Assembly: GCA_002104985.1 (NCBI GenBank)
Contig: MCGO01000232.1
Location: forward strand, 1 to 57,005
DNA length: 57,005 nucleotides
From: Rhizoclosmatium globosum
Taxonomy: Eukaryota; Chytridiomycota; Chytridiomycetes; Chytridiales; Chytriomycetaceae
Direction: 5' to 3'
The notes below the pieces were generated by a model, which saw only the letters and a list, made by a program, of their open reading frames with translations, did no database searches and was not told where the DNA came from. A program made the position numbers and the translations under genes. The stretch's first letter is position 1; each line of letters opens with the position of its first letter. Positions 31,427-41,600 of the stretch are shown here, piece after piece.

Positions 31427-33470
31427 TTATTCTTCACTAGAAGCACGCATCTGTTGGATGGCAAGCTCCATTTTCTTTCGTGGACCGAGTTGTTTCACGC
31501 CTAACTCATTGCGCAAGTCGTTCCCAGTCAACGTTACCAGAACAGAGCCGTCAATCGCTTGATCAACAAACGTTTTTGCGAGTTCGTCAGATCCTCCCAT
31601 GGTTAGAACCCATTCAGCGACTTGATCGACATTCCACGACGTCGGTGAGTTGCTTTTTAATTTGGTTGTTATAGCCTCAGGAAGATTCGAAGTTTCGTCG
31701 GAAGGTGAGGTGGGTTCGTATGACAGAGGGGTGTATTCTGGAGGCGAGTGTATTGTGAGGATTTCGTCTGCATCGGTAAAGTCCATATTTCCATGTGGAA
31801 GAGAGGGAGTCAAGGGAAGCGGCGTTGGTGGTGAAACTACAATGTCGGGTACCGGTAAAGATGATGAGTACAATCGAGGAAGGACGGTGATTGGGATTTC
31901 TTTTACAACTGGAACGGGTGAGTTATTAGAGTAAAACTTTTGAACAAACACTTACTGTTAGGCTCTTGAGCATTGTCGAGAGTCATTGTCAGACGCAGGT
32001 ACGTTTTGCTTATTATCAGAGGCGATTCAAACGTGAGCAGAGCAGTGTCAGAATCAACGTTGAGAGAGAATCGCATGGTAGTACCAAACGACGTTGAAGA
32101 ATCGTCAAATCTTTCCACGACTTCACTGATAGGACTTGGAAATGTAGCTCGATGGGCAAATCCAGCGTTATTATAATACGCGACTATTGGTGTCAATGTA
32201 AGATGTACCTCTCGTAACCGTGTTCCAGTCGGCGTGGAATGAATTTGAAGATTCACATTCAATGCATCGCCAACGTAGACAACCAGTGTTGGAATCGTGA
32301 GTGAGTAATATATTCTGTCAGTTGTTTCTTGACCTATATGAGTCAGCTGCCTTAAATGCCGTGTCATTTGCAACTTTGCTGAATCGGGCATGTAGATTCT
32401 GACTGGCACAACCAATTCTCTTGATTTGTTGATGAAGGAGAAGCCAGTCGAGAAGGTTAAGGTGCATTTGATGAAGTAATAGATGGCACCACTAACGGAG
32501 TAGAACGAGGGAGGCAGGTCAGTCGTTGGTAAGTCAAAGCTGAATGGAATCAATGTGGAAGAACCACCCTTTTAAAAACGTGTTGTTAGGCTTGACGAAC
32601 TATTGTGTTGGCGACTTACCGGACTTGGGTCTAAGACTGCTTCATCAAAGATAACAGCGGCTAGATGATGAAAAGTCCGAACAGCGTGGGTTATAGGATA
32701 GTTTTTGGACGAAGGATGCGATGCCAAACGACTGCGATTGTCCCAATATGTTTCAACGACCCCTTTAAACTCAATCCGAATCTTGGGCGATAGAAGCCTT
32801 TCGTTAATTTGAAGTTCCACTTGTGCCTAATCGTTCAAAAGTTCAAGTCAGTAAGTTGTCATAGATTTTGATTTGAACCTCAAGTGTGGACTCAGTGCCC
32901 CAGCCAGCGTATGCGACAATGTCACCTTCAGATGATAGATTTAAGCCAATTCCTGATAGACTATTGGTTTGTTTAGCGTTAGTGTGAATGAAGGAGGGCC
33001 AGACTGAAAGAAGAGGGCACTGAGAGGCTCTGGAGGCTGAACTCCACAAATCAATCTTAAACTTCCTTCACCACGGTTTTGCTGTTAATTTCATATGCTA
33101 ATGCTTACTTGAAAGTCTGTATACTCATGGGGAAAGCCGGTGTATGTTATTGATTGTTTGTTTTTTGGATACCTTGAAATCAAGGAAAACGTGGAAACCA
33201 CGTTGCCTTCGAAAACGTGGACGAAGTGCGCAACAGCTGGAGAGATCTAATATATGACAAATGCAGTATACGATCTCGGATTGAACCTGGAGAACTTCCG
33301 TTCAAGAAGGAGAAGGCAATGTGACGATTTTGAGTGTATCGGTCTTGACTTGATTAACGGTAGTGTTTAATTGAATACACGCTCTAGTATGCAACTCGTT
33401 TTGATTGGTTTTCACGTTTCGGACTTCAACAAAAAATGTTGACGTCAGGACAAGTTGGGTCTGTGGGGTC
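31427..33470 (-). CDS. Arrestin-like protein with C-terminal SAM domain (5' end unresolved)
   Basis: The 3' exons are clear: 32826-32620, 32568-31956 and 31908-31427, spliced in frame. They encode arrestin-fold strands (VELQINERLLSPKIRIEFKGVVETYW; FSFDLPTTDLPPSFYSVSGAIYYFIKCTL; TRLREVHLTLTPIVAYY) and a C-terminal SAM domain (SWNVDQVAEWVLTMGG...KKMELAIQQM, cited in part). Upstream, coding-looking pieces lie at about 33042-32865 (SEGDIVAYAGWGTESTLE), 33240-33115 and 33465-33300 (LVLTSTFFVEVRNVKTNQNELH). I cannot join these without guessing, and no in-frame ATG is seen before the divergent gene. Arrestin-like adaptors commonly link membrane cargo to ubiquitin ligases or trafficking; SAM would mediate self-assembly. 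The 5' end may be truncated or overlap the next gene. Confidence 0.6.
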
Positions 33471-35652
33471 GCTCAAGGGGTCGCCAGTCGCCACGCGTTT
33501 ACGAAGAGCACAAAGTATAATTGTTGGAGAGAAGCGCGAGGCACCAAGTAGGGATGAGTCAGAGGAGGACGAGGAGGACGATGGTTCGTAGTTGGTTTCA
33601 AGTTGTTTGACAGGTTACAGTACCGAATCAAACAAAACCCAAACAGAGTACGGCCTTGTCAACGCGTTAAAGCGAACAAAGATCAGCGCATTAAAAGCCG
33701 GTGCGTGTCCTCAGTCGCAGTCTTTCCTCACGAAACAAACTAACTGAAGCAACGCATCTTCACTCGCAGTTCCAGTCGCCCACAAACACCCTCAGACAAA
33801 ACGCGTCCGCCTCCAAAAGACCGCCACGGCTCTCGGCGCCGAATCCAGCGACGACGACCTCGACGCCGCATCCGCAAATCAGAAACGACTCGGACGACAA
33901 GATTCAAACGCGCCGGCGAATCACTTTGCCGACGATGCTGCGAGTGACTGTAATTAGACTGCATTCATCACACTTGGTTCTGCTTCTCTGATATTCTTGT
34001 TCAGACTGGCCCAGCGACTCGGACGATAAAACTGCAACTTCACACGCAGCCTCAGCCCTCCGAAGAACTCAAAGAGCACAGGCTGTTGTAACTCGGATGG
34101 CTGCATTCTTTTCTCAGACAATGCCAACTGCCTCCAGAGCCCTGTTCGATCCCTCCTCAGGCCTGCCATTCCATGTTGTGGCACGGTTGAGGAAGTGGGT
34201 TGGACCAGAAGATGAAGTTGACGAGTCGTATGGCTTTGGAAAGCTTGATAATAGGACCCAACCCCTTCCAAAGAAGAAGAGCAGATGGAGTGAAAAGGGT
34301 CCTGTCGTTCTCATGATTTTGCCTTGTTCAGAAGAGAGGCCTTGGGAAGCACGCGTTGTTGCTCATTACACTTTTGGTATTCAAACTGCCGCCGTGAATA
34401 TGCCAAGTAAGTTTCGACCTCTTTGTTACCTTGACTTATTCCTTTAACAGTAAGTGACGTTCATGCATCGTATCTCCGCCAACTGACTCCAAAGAAGCTA
34501 ATCCTTTCTTCGTTGGGCCAAAACATTCAAGCACATGCAATCATTTCTTCGCAGCCTCGTAGAATCCATGACTTTCTTTCAAATGTATCCCAGCATGATC
34601 TCAAAGTGTTGAAGAATATACCAAAATCAGGGGACGCTAAACACTCAGAGCTCACTATGGCAGTTGCAGAACGACTGGAAGCCGTAAGTCTCGACGCCAA
34701 CCAAATGCCTCGCCGAATTGCCACCATCTCGAAATCTACTCGTGCGGCAGCATCCATAGCCGCTTCCGCCAGCCGTGCGCGTGAATCTAAAAACCAAGAC
34801 TCTGGAAACGAATCTAGTGATACAAGTGGACGTGTCACCCCTGAACCGAAATCTGATGCCGTCAAAGGGAAAGGAAGAAAAATGCGTGATCCAGTCGCAA
34901 TGAACCCTGACTTTATTCTCGAATGCAAAAGTACAATAGTTCCCGTCAAGGAGGATTCCTCCAGCGTCTTTATGTTTGCGTTTGATCAAAAGAATGGTTC
35001 GTTCCTGTTCAAAATCAACATTTCTACTTCGTAACCTAATTCCACAATAGACTGTACCGCGTTTACATCCCGCTTCTTGAAAGCCGTGACAGATTACTCT
35101 GCCTACCTAATCGAAAAAAGAACCTCCACATTTGTCACACCTCAACTCGTGAAACGCGTCTTACTCTCTGGTCAAACCGTCCTCCTCCCGGGATCAACCC
35201 TCTGCAGCACTTCCCCTTTTGCTCACGACCCCCTCCTCGCAAGACAGGTAAACCACCCAAGTTTCACAGCCAGTTATATTTTTATTAACACCTTTCGAAA
35301 CAAGATTGCGGAAACGGGACTCATGTACCTCCCAACACTTACACCCGACAACCAAGTCCAACACCGGTTGGTGTGTCCGCATTGTCACGCTGCGTTGGCG
35401 GTTTGTACGGCGTCGACTTGTGCGCCTGGATTTGAAGCTGTGTGTAGCGCGCATGCGGGACATAGCTTTGCGAAGCGGGGTGGAGAGGTTGTTGGGAAAG
35501 GGAAGAAGGCTGCTGTCGCTGATGCGCGAGGGGCTGTGTATTGGTGTGTTTATGCGTTGAAGTGGGTCGGTGCTGGTGGGTCTGGTGGGTTGGAGGGATA
35601 TGTGACTGGGAATGCGGGAAAGAAGGGGTGGGATCTTGTTGTGGTGAATTAG
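33436..35652 (+). CDS. Unknown nuclear-type protein with acidic N-terminus and C-terminal Cys/His cluster
   Basis: Seven exons, 33436-33583, 33647-33700, 33770-33949, 34005-34406, 34451-34996, 35051-35247 and 35305-35652, all in phase, give 624 residues. The N-terminal ~130 residues are low complexity and acidic/basic (DESEEDEEDD, ALGAESSDDDLDAA, PSDSDDK). A central globular part follows (VVLMILPCSEERPWEARVVAHYTFGIQ...SDVHASYLRQLTPKKLILSSLGQN), then a Ser/Ala-rich linker. The C-terminal domain has CPHCH...C..STC...C...H, possibly a zinc site. I do not recognise the family. The start codon lies inside sequence that also looks coding on the other strand (arrestin-like gene), so the two 5' ends overlap or one is mis-set. 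Confidence 0.7.
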
Positions 35653-36101
35653 AATCATGGAGTGAGGGCAGCTTTTTACTTATTTATTTTCTTTTTGTCG
35701 TTTTTTACTTAATATCAAGTTCGTTGATATTTCAGAATCAATTTTATTCTGCGGGAAATTGGTGGGTTTTGGAAGTGGTGCCTTGAATAGGTTCTGGAGT
35801 CGGGGGTACAGGACTAACACGGGATTAGAATATTGGAAAGAAGTTCTTACAAGTTTATTCGGATATTACTTTGTACATCTGAGGGCTCACCGTTACCCAG
35901 TGTCTCGGTTGCACAAACTAGCTTCCCATAGTAGGACCCGTAAGGTTTGTGTGGGATTGTCATAAATTTCCTGTCAAGCAAAGGAGTTAATTTATTTCTT
36001 TCTCCCAATCAACTGGGGAATTCTGATAGAAAACTTATGTGCGAATAGAACGTGTATAAGGTGTATTTAATATATCAATGTTGTGTTTCACTTCAAACGA
36101 G
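35653..36101. other. Intergenic region
   Basis: No gene is seen between two convergent genes. It includes an A/T-rich stretch and, near 36050, a sequence (TATAAGGTGTATTTAATAT) resembling the flank of the next MSFQQ copy at about 37192, showing that the duplicated unit includes 3' flank. Confidence 0.5.
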
Positions 36102-36755
36102 TCAAATTAAAAGCAAAGCGGTCAAACAGGAAACCAATGAAAGTCCCATTCTAAGGAAACTGCTCTTTTTATCATTCGCTACGATTTGTTCATACTTCAA
36201 GCTTCTGACACTGACTCCACTGAGCGTGGAGGACATTGCAGATGCACAGTCCGCAGGAATCGTAGCACACTGTCCGAACGCTGGCTGCGTTTGATTAGCA
36301 CACTGATCGACAGTGAAAGATGAGGCTGGGAACTGCTTCTTGCTAACAACGCTGCAGGCGCTGTCGTCAAACAACATAGTGCCAATGGTTCCATTGCTTG
36401 ACGATGTGAACACAGCGTTTAATCCAATAATCGTTGTGTCTGGCAATGTCACACTGGTACACTTGTCCAAAGCAGCGACGACGGTTTGAATTGGAACTCC
36501 ACAGGCAACGTCGGAATAGACACTGATGGCGAGAACTGGGCCCGTCGTAAGTTTGATTAGGTCGAGGTAGCCGCTGGAGCAGGAGAGTGATTCACTAAAA
36601 TTTCCAAAGGCCTTGCAATTTACGCCGGAGCCGACGACGGAGGAACATGTGGACTGACCGTTAGTGAGAGCTGAGATGGACGAGGTCAGTCCGAACGTGG
36701 CGGATCCGGGAGCGCAAGTGGTGCCAGAGTAAAGTGTAAGTTGTTGGAAGGACAT
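36102..36755 (-). CDS. MSFQQ-family cysteine-rich protein, copy 5 (intact)
   Basis: An intronless gene for 217 residues. It has the family frame: MSFQQLTLYSGTTC, about ten Cys (14, 37, 47, 59, 85, 98 and four more by count), GSGVNCKAFGNFSESLSC, DKC, LFDDSACSVVSKK, GQCATIPADC and SLKYEQ. The C-terminus (FLRMGLSLVSCLTALLLI) is hydrophobic after KKSS. No signal peptide. It forms a tandem pair with copy 6, about 510 bp upstream on the same strand. Confidence 0.75.
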   Translation of the reverse strand: MSFQQLTLYSGTTCAPGSATFGLTSSISALTNGQSTCSSVVGSGVNCKAFGNFSESLSCSSGYLDLIKLTTGPVLAISVYSDVACGVPIQTVVAALDKCTSVTLPDTTIIGLNAVFTSSSNGTIGTMLFDDSACSVVSKKQFPASSFTVDQCANQTQPAFGQCATIPADCASAMSSTLSGVSVRSLKYEQIVANDKKSSFLRMGLSLVSCLTALLLI

Positions 36756-37264
36756 TTTGAGTGCGGTTGAGAGGAAGTGGGTGGATATTTATACCCGAAA
36801 TTGGGGCTAAGCTTTCAGTCATCATGTGCGGCAATGTAAATAAGAAAGAAGAAAAAGGCAGTGACATAGCTCTCAGGTTATAAAGAAGGCAAATCAAGTC
36901 CGGCTATCATTGCGAAAGCAAGCTGGAAGTGAGGGTGTCGGGCGAAAGCGTTCGTTATCTTTTCTTGGCGGAATTTTAAGCTCAATTACTTTCGTTGATG
37001 CATAAGTTACACAATTACTGGACGAGTCTGCTTCTTCCTAAATATTTCTTCGTTTCTTCACTGTGGACTCTGGCAGAAATTTGAGCATAGGTTGGTTCTC
37101 GTCGGACTGAACCGCACAATCAATCATTTCCCTCACCATTTACGTTTGGATCGTACGCCTCTAACCGCTGGCACTTAATTGGGTATAGCACTTATAAGGT
37201 CATGTTTAATATTTCAATGTTATACGAACTTGTACCACGGAACAAATCAAAAACTAAGAACAAA
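36756..37264. other. Promoter and spacer between MSFQQ copies 5 and 6
   Basis: No gene is seen. For copy 5, minus strand, it contains AGCCCCAATTT (36808-36798) and a TATAAATA box (36793-36786), about 30 bp before the start codon. The ATCTCCA half of the family element is lost here. Confidence 0.55.
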
Positions 37265-37963
37265 TCAAAACAAAAACATTGCGGCCAAGCCAGAAACCAA
37301 AGAAAGTCCAACTGCACTAGCAGAACTGCTCTTAGTAGTCTGGACACCGGTCTGAGCACCCGCAGTTGGTTCCACCGCAGTAATTTGGTCAACAACTCGA
37401 TCATACTTGAAGCTCCCCACAATAACGCCGTTGAGCTGGGACGACATAGCAGAAACACACACCGCAGGGATCTTGGCACACTGACCCAAAGCAGGAGTAA
37501 TCTGCCCCTCACATTGAGGGATGGTAAGCGAAGAAGCTGGGGCCTGGTTCTTGCTTACAACCTTGCATGCGCTGTCATCGTACATTGTAGTACCAACAGT
37601 TCCATCTCTCAAAACCGTAAACATAGTGTTAACACCTGCAGAGCTGGCTGATCCTGCGATACTAATACACTTATCCAAAACTGCGGCGGCGGTTTGGAGA
37701 GTAGTTCCACAGTTGGTGTCTGTGTAAATGGTAATCGTAAAGGCTGGTCCTGAGATGAGCTTTGTGAGGTCTTGGGCACCGTTAGAGCAGAGGAGGGATT
37801 CGCTGACGGTTCCAAACGCTTTACATCTCACACCAGAACCTACGACGGTGGAACATGTGGACTTGCCGTTGGTGAGGGCTGAGACAGAAGAGGTAGTTCC
37901 AAAGATGGCAGATCCAGGAGCGCATGTGGTGCCAGAGTAAAGTGTAAGTTGTTGGAAAGACAT
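37265..37963 (-). CDS. MSFQQ-family cysteine-rich protein, copy 6 (intact, longest)
   Basis: An intronless gene for 232 residues. It is closest to copy 5 at the N-terminus (MSFQQLTLYSGTTCAPGS). Before the C-terminal hydrophobic stretch (ASAVGLSLVSGLAAMFLF) it carries an extra ~15-residue Thr/Gln-rich linker (VEPTAGAQTGVQTTKSSS), as expected of a wall-spanning or stalk segment ahead of a membrane or GPI anchor. The Cys pattern matches the family. No signal peptide is visible. Confidence 0.75.
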   Translation of the reverse strand: MSFQQLTLYSGTTCAPGSAIFGTTSSVSALTNGKSTCSTVVGSGVRCKAFGTVSESLLCSNGAQDLTKLISGPAFTITIYTDTNCGTTLQTAAAVLDKCISIAGSASSAGVNTMFTVLRDGTVGTTMYDDSACKVVSKNQAPASSLTIPQCEGQITPALGQCAKIPAVCVSAMSSQLNGVIVGSFKYDRVVDQITAVEPTAGAQTGVQTTKSSSASAVGLSLVSGLAAMFLF

Positions 37964-38004
37964 TTTGAGTGAAGTTGTGAAGATGAGGGGAAATGGGGTG
38001 AGTC

Positions 38005-38048
38005 AAATTTATAGCTGATTTGTCTGAAAGTGGAGATTGATTGGGGCT
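38005..38048 (-). promoter_or_regulatory. MSFQQ-family promoter element with TATA box (copy 6)
   Basis: On the minus strand AGCCCCAATCAATCTCCA (38048-38031) is followed after about 17 bp by TATAAATTT (38013-38005), 42 bp upstream of the start codon. It retains both halves of the family element with a small change in the middle. Confidence 0.6.
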
Positions 38049-38643
38049 GAAAGGAATGTCATGCTCCATCACTTATATATGTACTAAGCAATTTGTAAAC
38101 TGCAATGTGAACAAGTTTTGGATTAGACGCTATATATGGTTATCGTAGTGGTCGGATCACGCAGAATCCAAAAAATGTGTGCAGTGCGAAAAGTGCGAAA
38201 GTAAGCCCGAAGTGTGCATGCAGTCCGAAAAACAACCATACAGTGCGAGCATGCTTCACATCATTTCTTGGCAGAACTTGCTATCTTCAGCATACGAAAG
38301 ATAAAATAAATAAATATTAAAATATTCATGACACCTCATGGTGAATCTAATATCTTCTTAAGATATTCTGGCAGTTCATTTAATGATTATAAACCTCTTT
38401 AGTTAAATCGCAACCGTTAAATGCCCTCAAAGCTCCAAAATGACACCTGCTTGTTGCCAATCGCTCCGTATTTAAGCTCTCCTTGGTGTCCACCAACCAA
38501 ACTGCAAGGTAAGATGACATTGCTGTCGCTTCGACGATGGAATGGAGTGGGCTTGAGGAAAGATACTGTACAGTACAGGATTGGGGATTTGTCCGAAGTT
38601 TCCAACAAGTTTCCTGACCAAACCAAACCAACTCTTCAGCCAG
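38049..38643. other. Intergenic region between MSFQQ copy 6 and the CEP162-like gene
   Basis: No gene is seen. The first part is the distal promoter region of copy 6, with short repeats of GTGCGAAA/AGTCCGAAA near 38180-38230. The last ~100 bp form the leader of the CEP162-like gene. Confidence 0.5.
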
Positions 38644-41600
38644 ATGCCTGACTCTGACAGCGACACCGACACAGAAGAGCGTACACGCACTTTAAGCGCA
38701 AACAAGGCACGGTTGGATGCAATGAGGTTTGGGCTAGGACACACTGGCTTCGTTGATGGGACTAACACCAGCCTCACCTCACCTTAACCGACCAGGGCCA
38801 AGCGAGAGGCGCGGCGGTCCAATTCCAAGCCCAATTCCAAGTCCAAATTGAAGGCGGCGGCAGTGGCGGTGGCGCACGTGGCGGATTCGTCTTCGGCGGA
38901 CGAGGCGGCGCTCGCAAAGACGTCGTGGATCAAACAGAAACAGCCCCGAGAAAAGACTGTTGAATCAGGTCAAAGTGGAGAGACGCGCTCGGAGAACGCC
39001 GAAGCAAAACCAGTGCACTCGAATGCTGCGATGACTCAACCTGCCCACCTGCCTTTGCCCTCGGCCGATGTCTCACTGGATCTCAACGACACTCGAAACT
39101 TTATTGATACCCTGTTGAAAGGCTCAACTGCGCCACAACCTTCTGCCTCGCAAAACACTCAACCTCTTCAGCCAGAAACTTCTTCTGAACAACAACCAAC
39201 GCGCAATACTATCGGCGCTCTTGAAGATGATGAATCCTCTCTTGCACCTGTGCATAATATGTCACAATCGGCGAATCTTGTTCAATCTCAACCTGTCCAA
39301 CCTGCAATCACTCCTCTGGCCACAATACCTCCTGTAACTGATGAATCTCCGATAGATTCTATTATTGAAGATATCGGCTCTGATTATACGTTTGAAAAAG
39401 ACGATGATATTTCTCCATCCACAGCTGTTAAGCCAACCCTGGCTTCATTAGACTGGGATGCAGATCCAACCAATGATTCAGTTTCTTCCTTGGATGCGGC
39501 TCATAATTCTTTGAAAGGAGATACACAAAATCAATCAAAGTCAAATCCCCCTTCTGTCAACCAAACCACAAATCCAAACGCAGAAGTGGATGAATACTCA
39601 TTTGAATTTGATTTGAGTGACGATGATGTTGGTGGTGATGGCAGGAAGACGGGAAAGCCGCATTTAGATGAGGATATTCCTCAGGAGAAGATGAATACTT
39701 TCTTGGAGACGCTATTGAATGAAACAGCAGCATCAACTGTTCATGAGAATGGTAAGCAACGCTTTTCAGATATGAAATGAAGGCTAATGGCATTGTAGAC
39801 AAAGTTCAATCGCCTCCTCACCCTAAACCTCCGTCAACGACGGCTCTTTCAAATGAAAGCACGGTAATTGCACTGAAAGCCGATTTATCATCAAATTTGG
39901 TGGGACCATCTGTTACGACTGAAAATATTCCAGTGACAGAACACGAATCAGCAAATATCAATGTGAACACCCTCACCCTCTCAACAACACCAACAAATCC
40001 ATCTCCCCTCAATCCAACAGATAAACCCCCAAACTTGATTTCCCTGGCAGGAAGTATCATCAATGAAGTTGTGACTGGAAAATTAGCAACCCCCAATGAC
40101 GTTATATCCCTTGCGACCAAAGTATCTTCTCAATTCCTGAACACATCGCCCGCACTTGAGCCTGCTTCATCAAGACCGCCCACTTTAAATACTGCGTTTC
40201 CTGATCCAGCGAATATTTTAAAGCTGATGACCGAATCAGGAGTTGGTGATCCCAACCTGTCATTGGCTGGATTATCGAAGCCCGAAAACTTGATGAAACT
40301 AGCATCGGACGTAGCTGCTATTGCAACACCTGGGAATAACCATGGTCTGACTGCTGATAACTTGATGAAACTTGCGGGAGATGTGGGGTCTATTCTCTCT
40401 ACGACACCCACCCCGGAATCAAAACAGCGTGGTTTAGAAGTTGGAAAAGTCGAATCGGATACTGGTTCTGTTGCCGCTTCTCCCATTGACTCGTCCTTCT
40501 TTTTTTCGTCTCCAGAGAAGAGTATATCGGATGCTCTTGCTCCTGTTACTGTTACAACTCCCGTTGTGTTACCAGTATTGGAAGACGCACCACCAGCTGC
40601 TGAAATTGGTGATGACGAAAGCTCTCTTCATGAAGACGTTCATGCGAACTTGAACAATACAAAAAGTGATGCAAACATCGATTTCAGAGGGAATGCCTAC
40701 GAAACGTTTGAAGATTTTCTGAAAAAGTCAAATCAGGAACTGGAGGCAGACGGGAAGAAAGCAAGCGCAAAAAAGGGAAGTAATGTTGCTGAACCGGATA
40801 ATTCGCCGATAAAGCCACCATTGAGTCCGGTAAAGACAGCAGCCGCACCGAAAGTGTCGACAGAAACAAATGAACGAGGACGCAAGTCTTCTGTATCTCA
40901 GATTCCTCGAAGACCTTCAGCAACTGTTACTGCACTTCCCCCTGCGAAAAAAGAGACGGCGAAGAGTACATTCACTATTTCAGCCATTGCCAGTGCAAAA
41001 AAAGCTGCCCTAAAGCGGACAAACGAGAAACTTGTCAAGGCAGGACTCGTCAACAAGCCAACTTCATCAACTGCAGCCGTTCCTCCCCGAGTATCGTCAT
41101 CAACAAGCCCTGAACGGAAGTCAACTTCAGCAGAAACTTCACCAAGGAAATCAGCATCAAAGTCTCCAACAAAAGCAATCGCTCGTACACCTTCCCCTCA
41201 ACAATCTCGTCGTAATTCTAAACCTTCAATACCTGATACGCCGGACTTACTCGCTCAACTTGATGGAATCTTGCGAAAACCAACTATTCCAACAACTGAG
41301 TTACTGGCACAAATCGATGGAGCTTTGCCATCAGCAACCACACCAACACCGCCAGTTCTCCCTAAGGCCGATCTTTTGGCTCAAATCGATAGTATTTTGC
41401 CATCAGCGGTTTCTTCAAAACCTCCTGTCATTCCTGATATAGATTTATTAGCCAAAATAGATAATGCCTTGCCATCAGCAGTCACATCTGTACCTCCCAC
41501 TATTCAGACGACAACTTTGCTGTCTCAAATTGACGCCATCTTGCCCTCAGCTGTCACATCTGTTGTGCCGAATATTCCACTAGATCCCCTCGTCAAAGCC

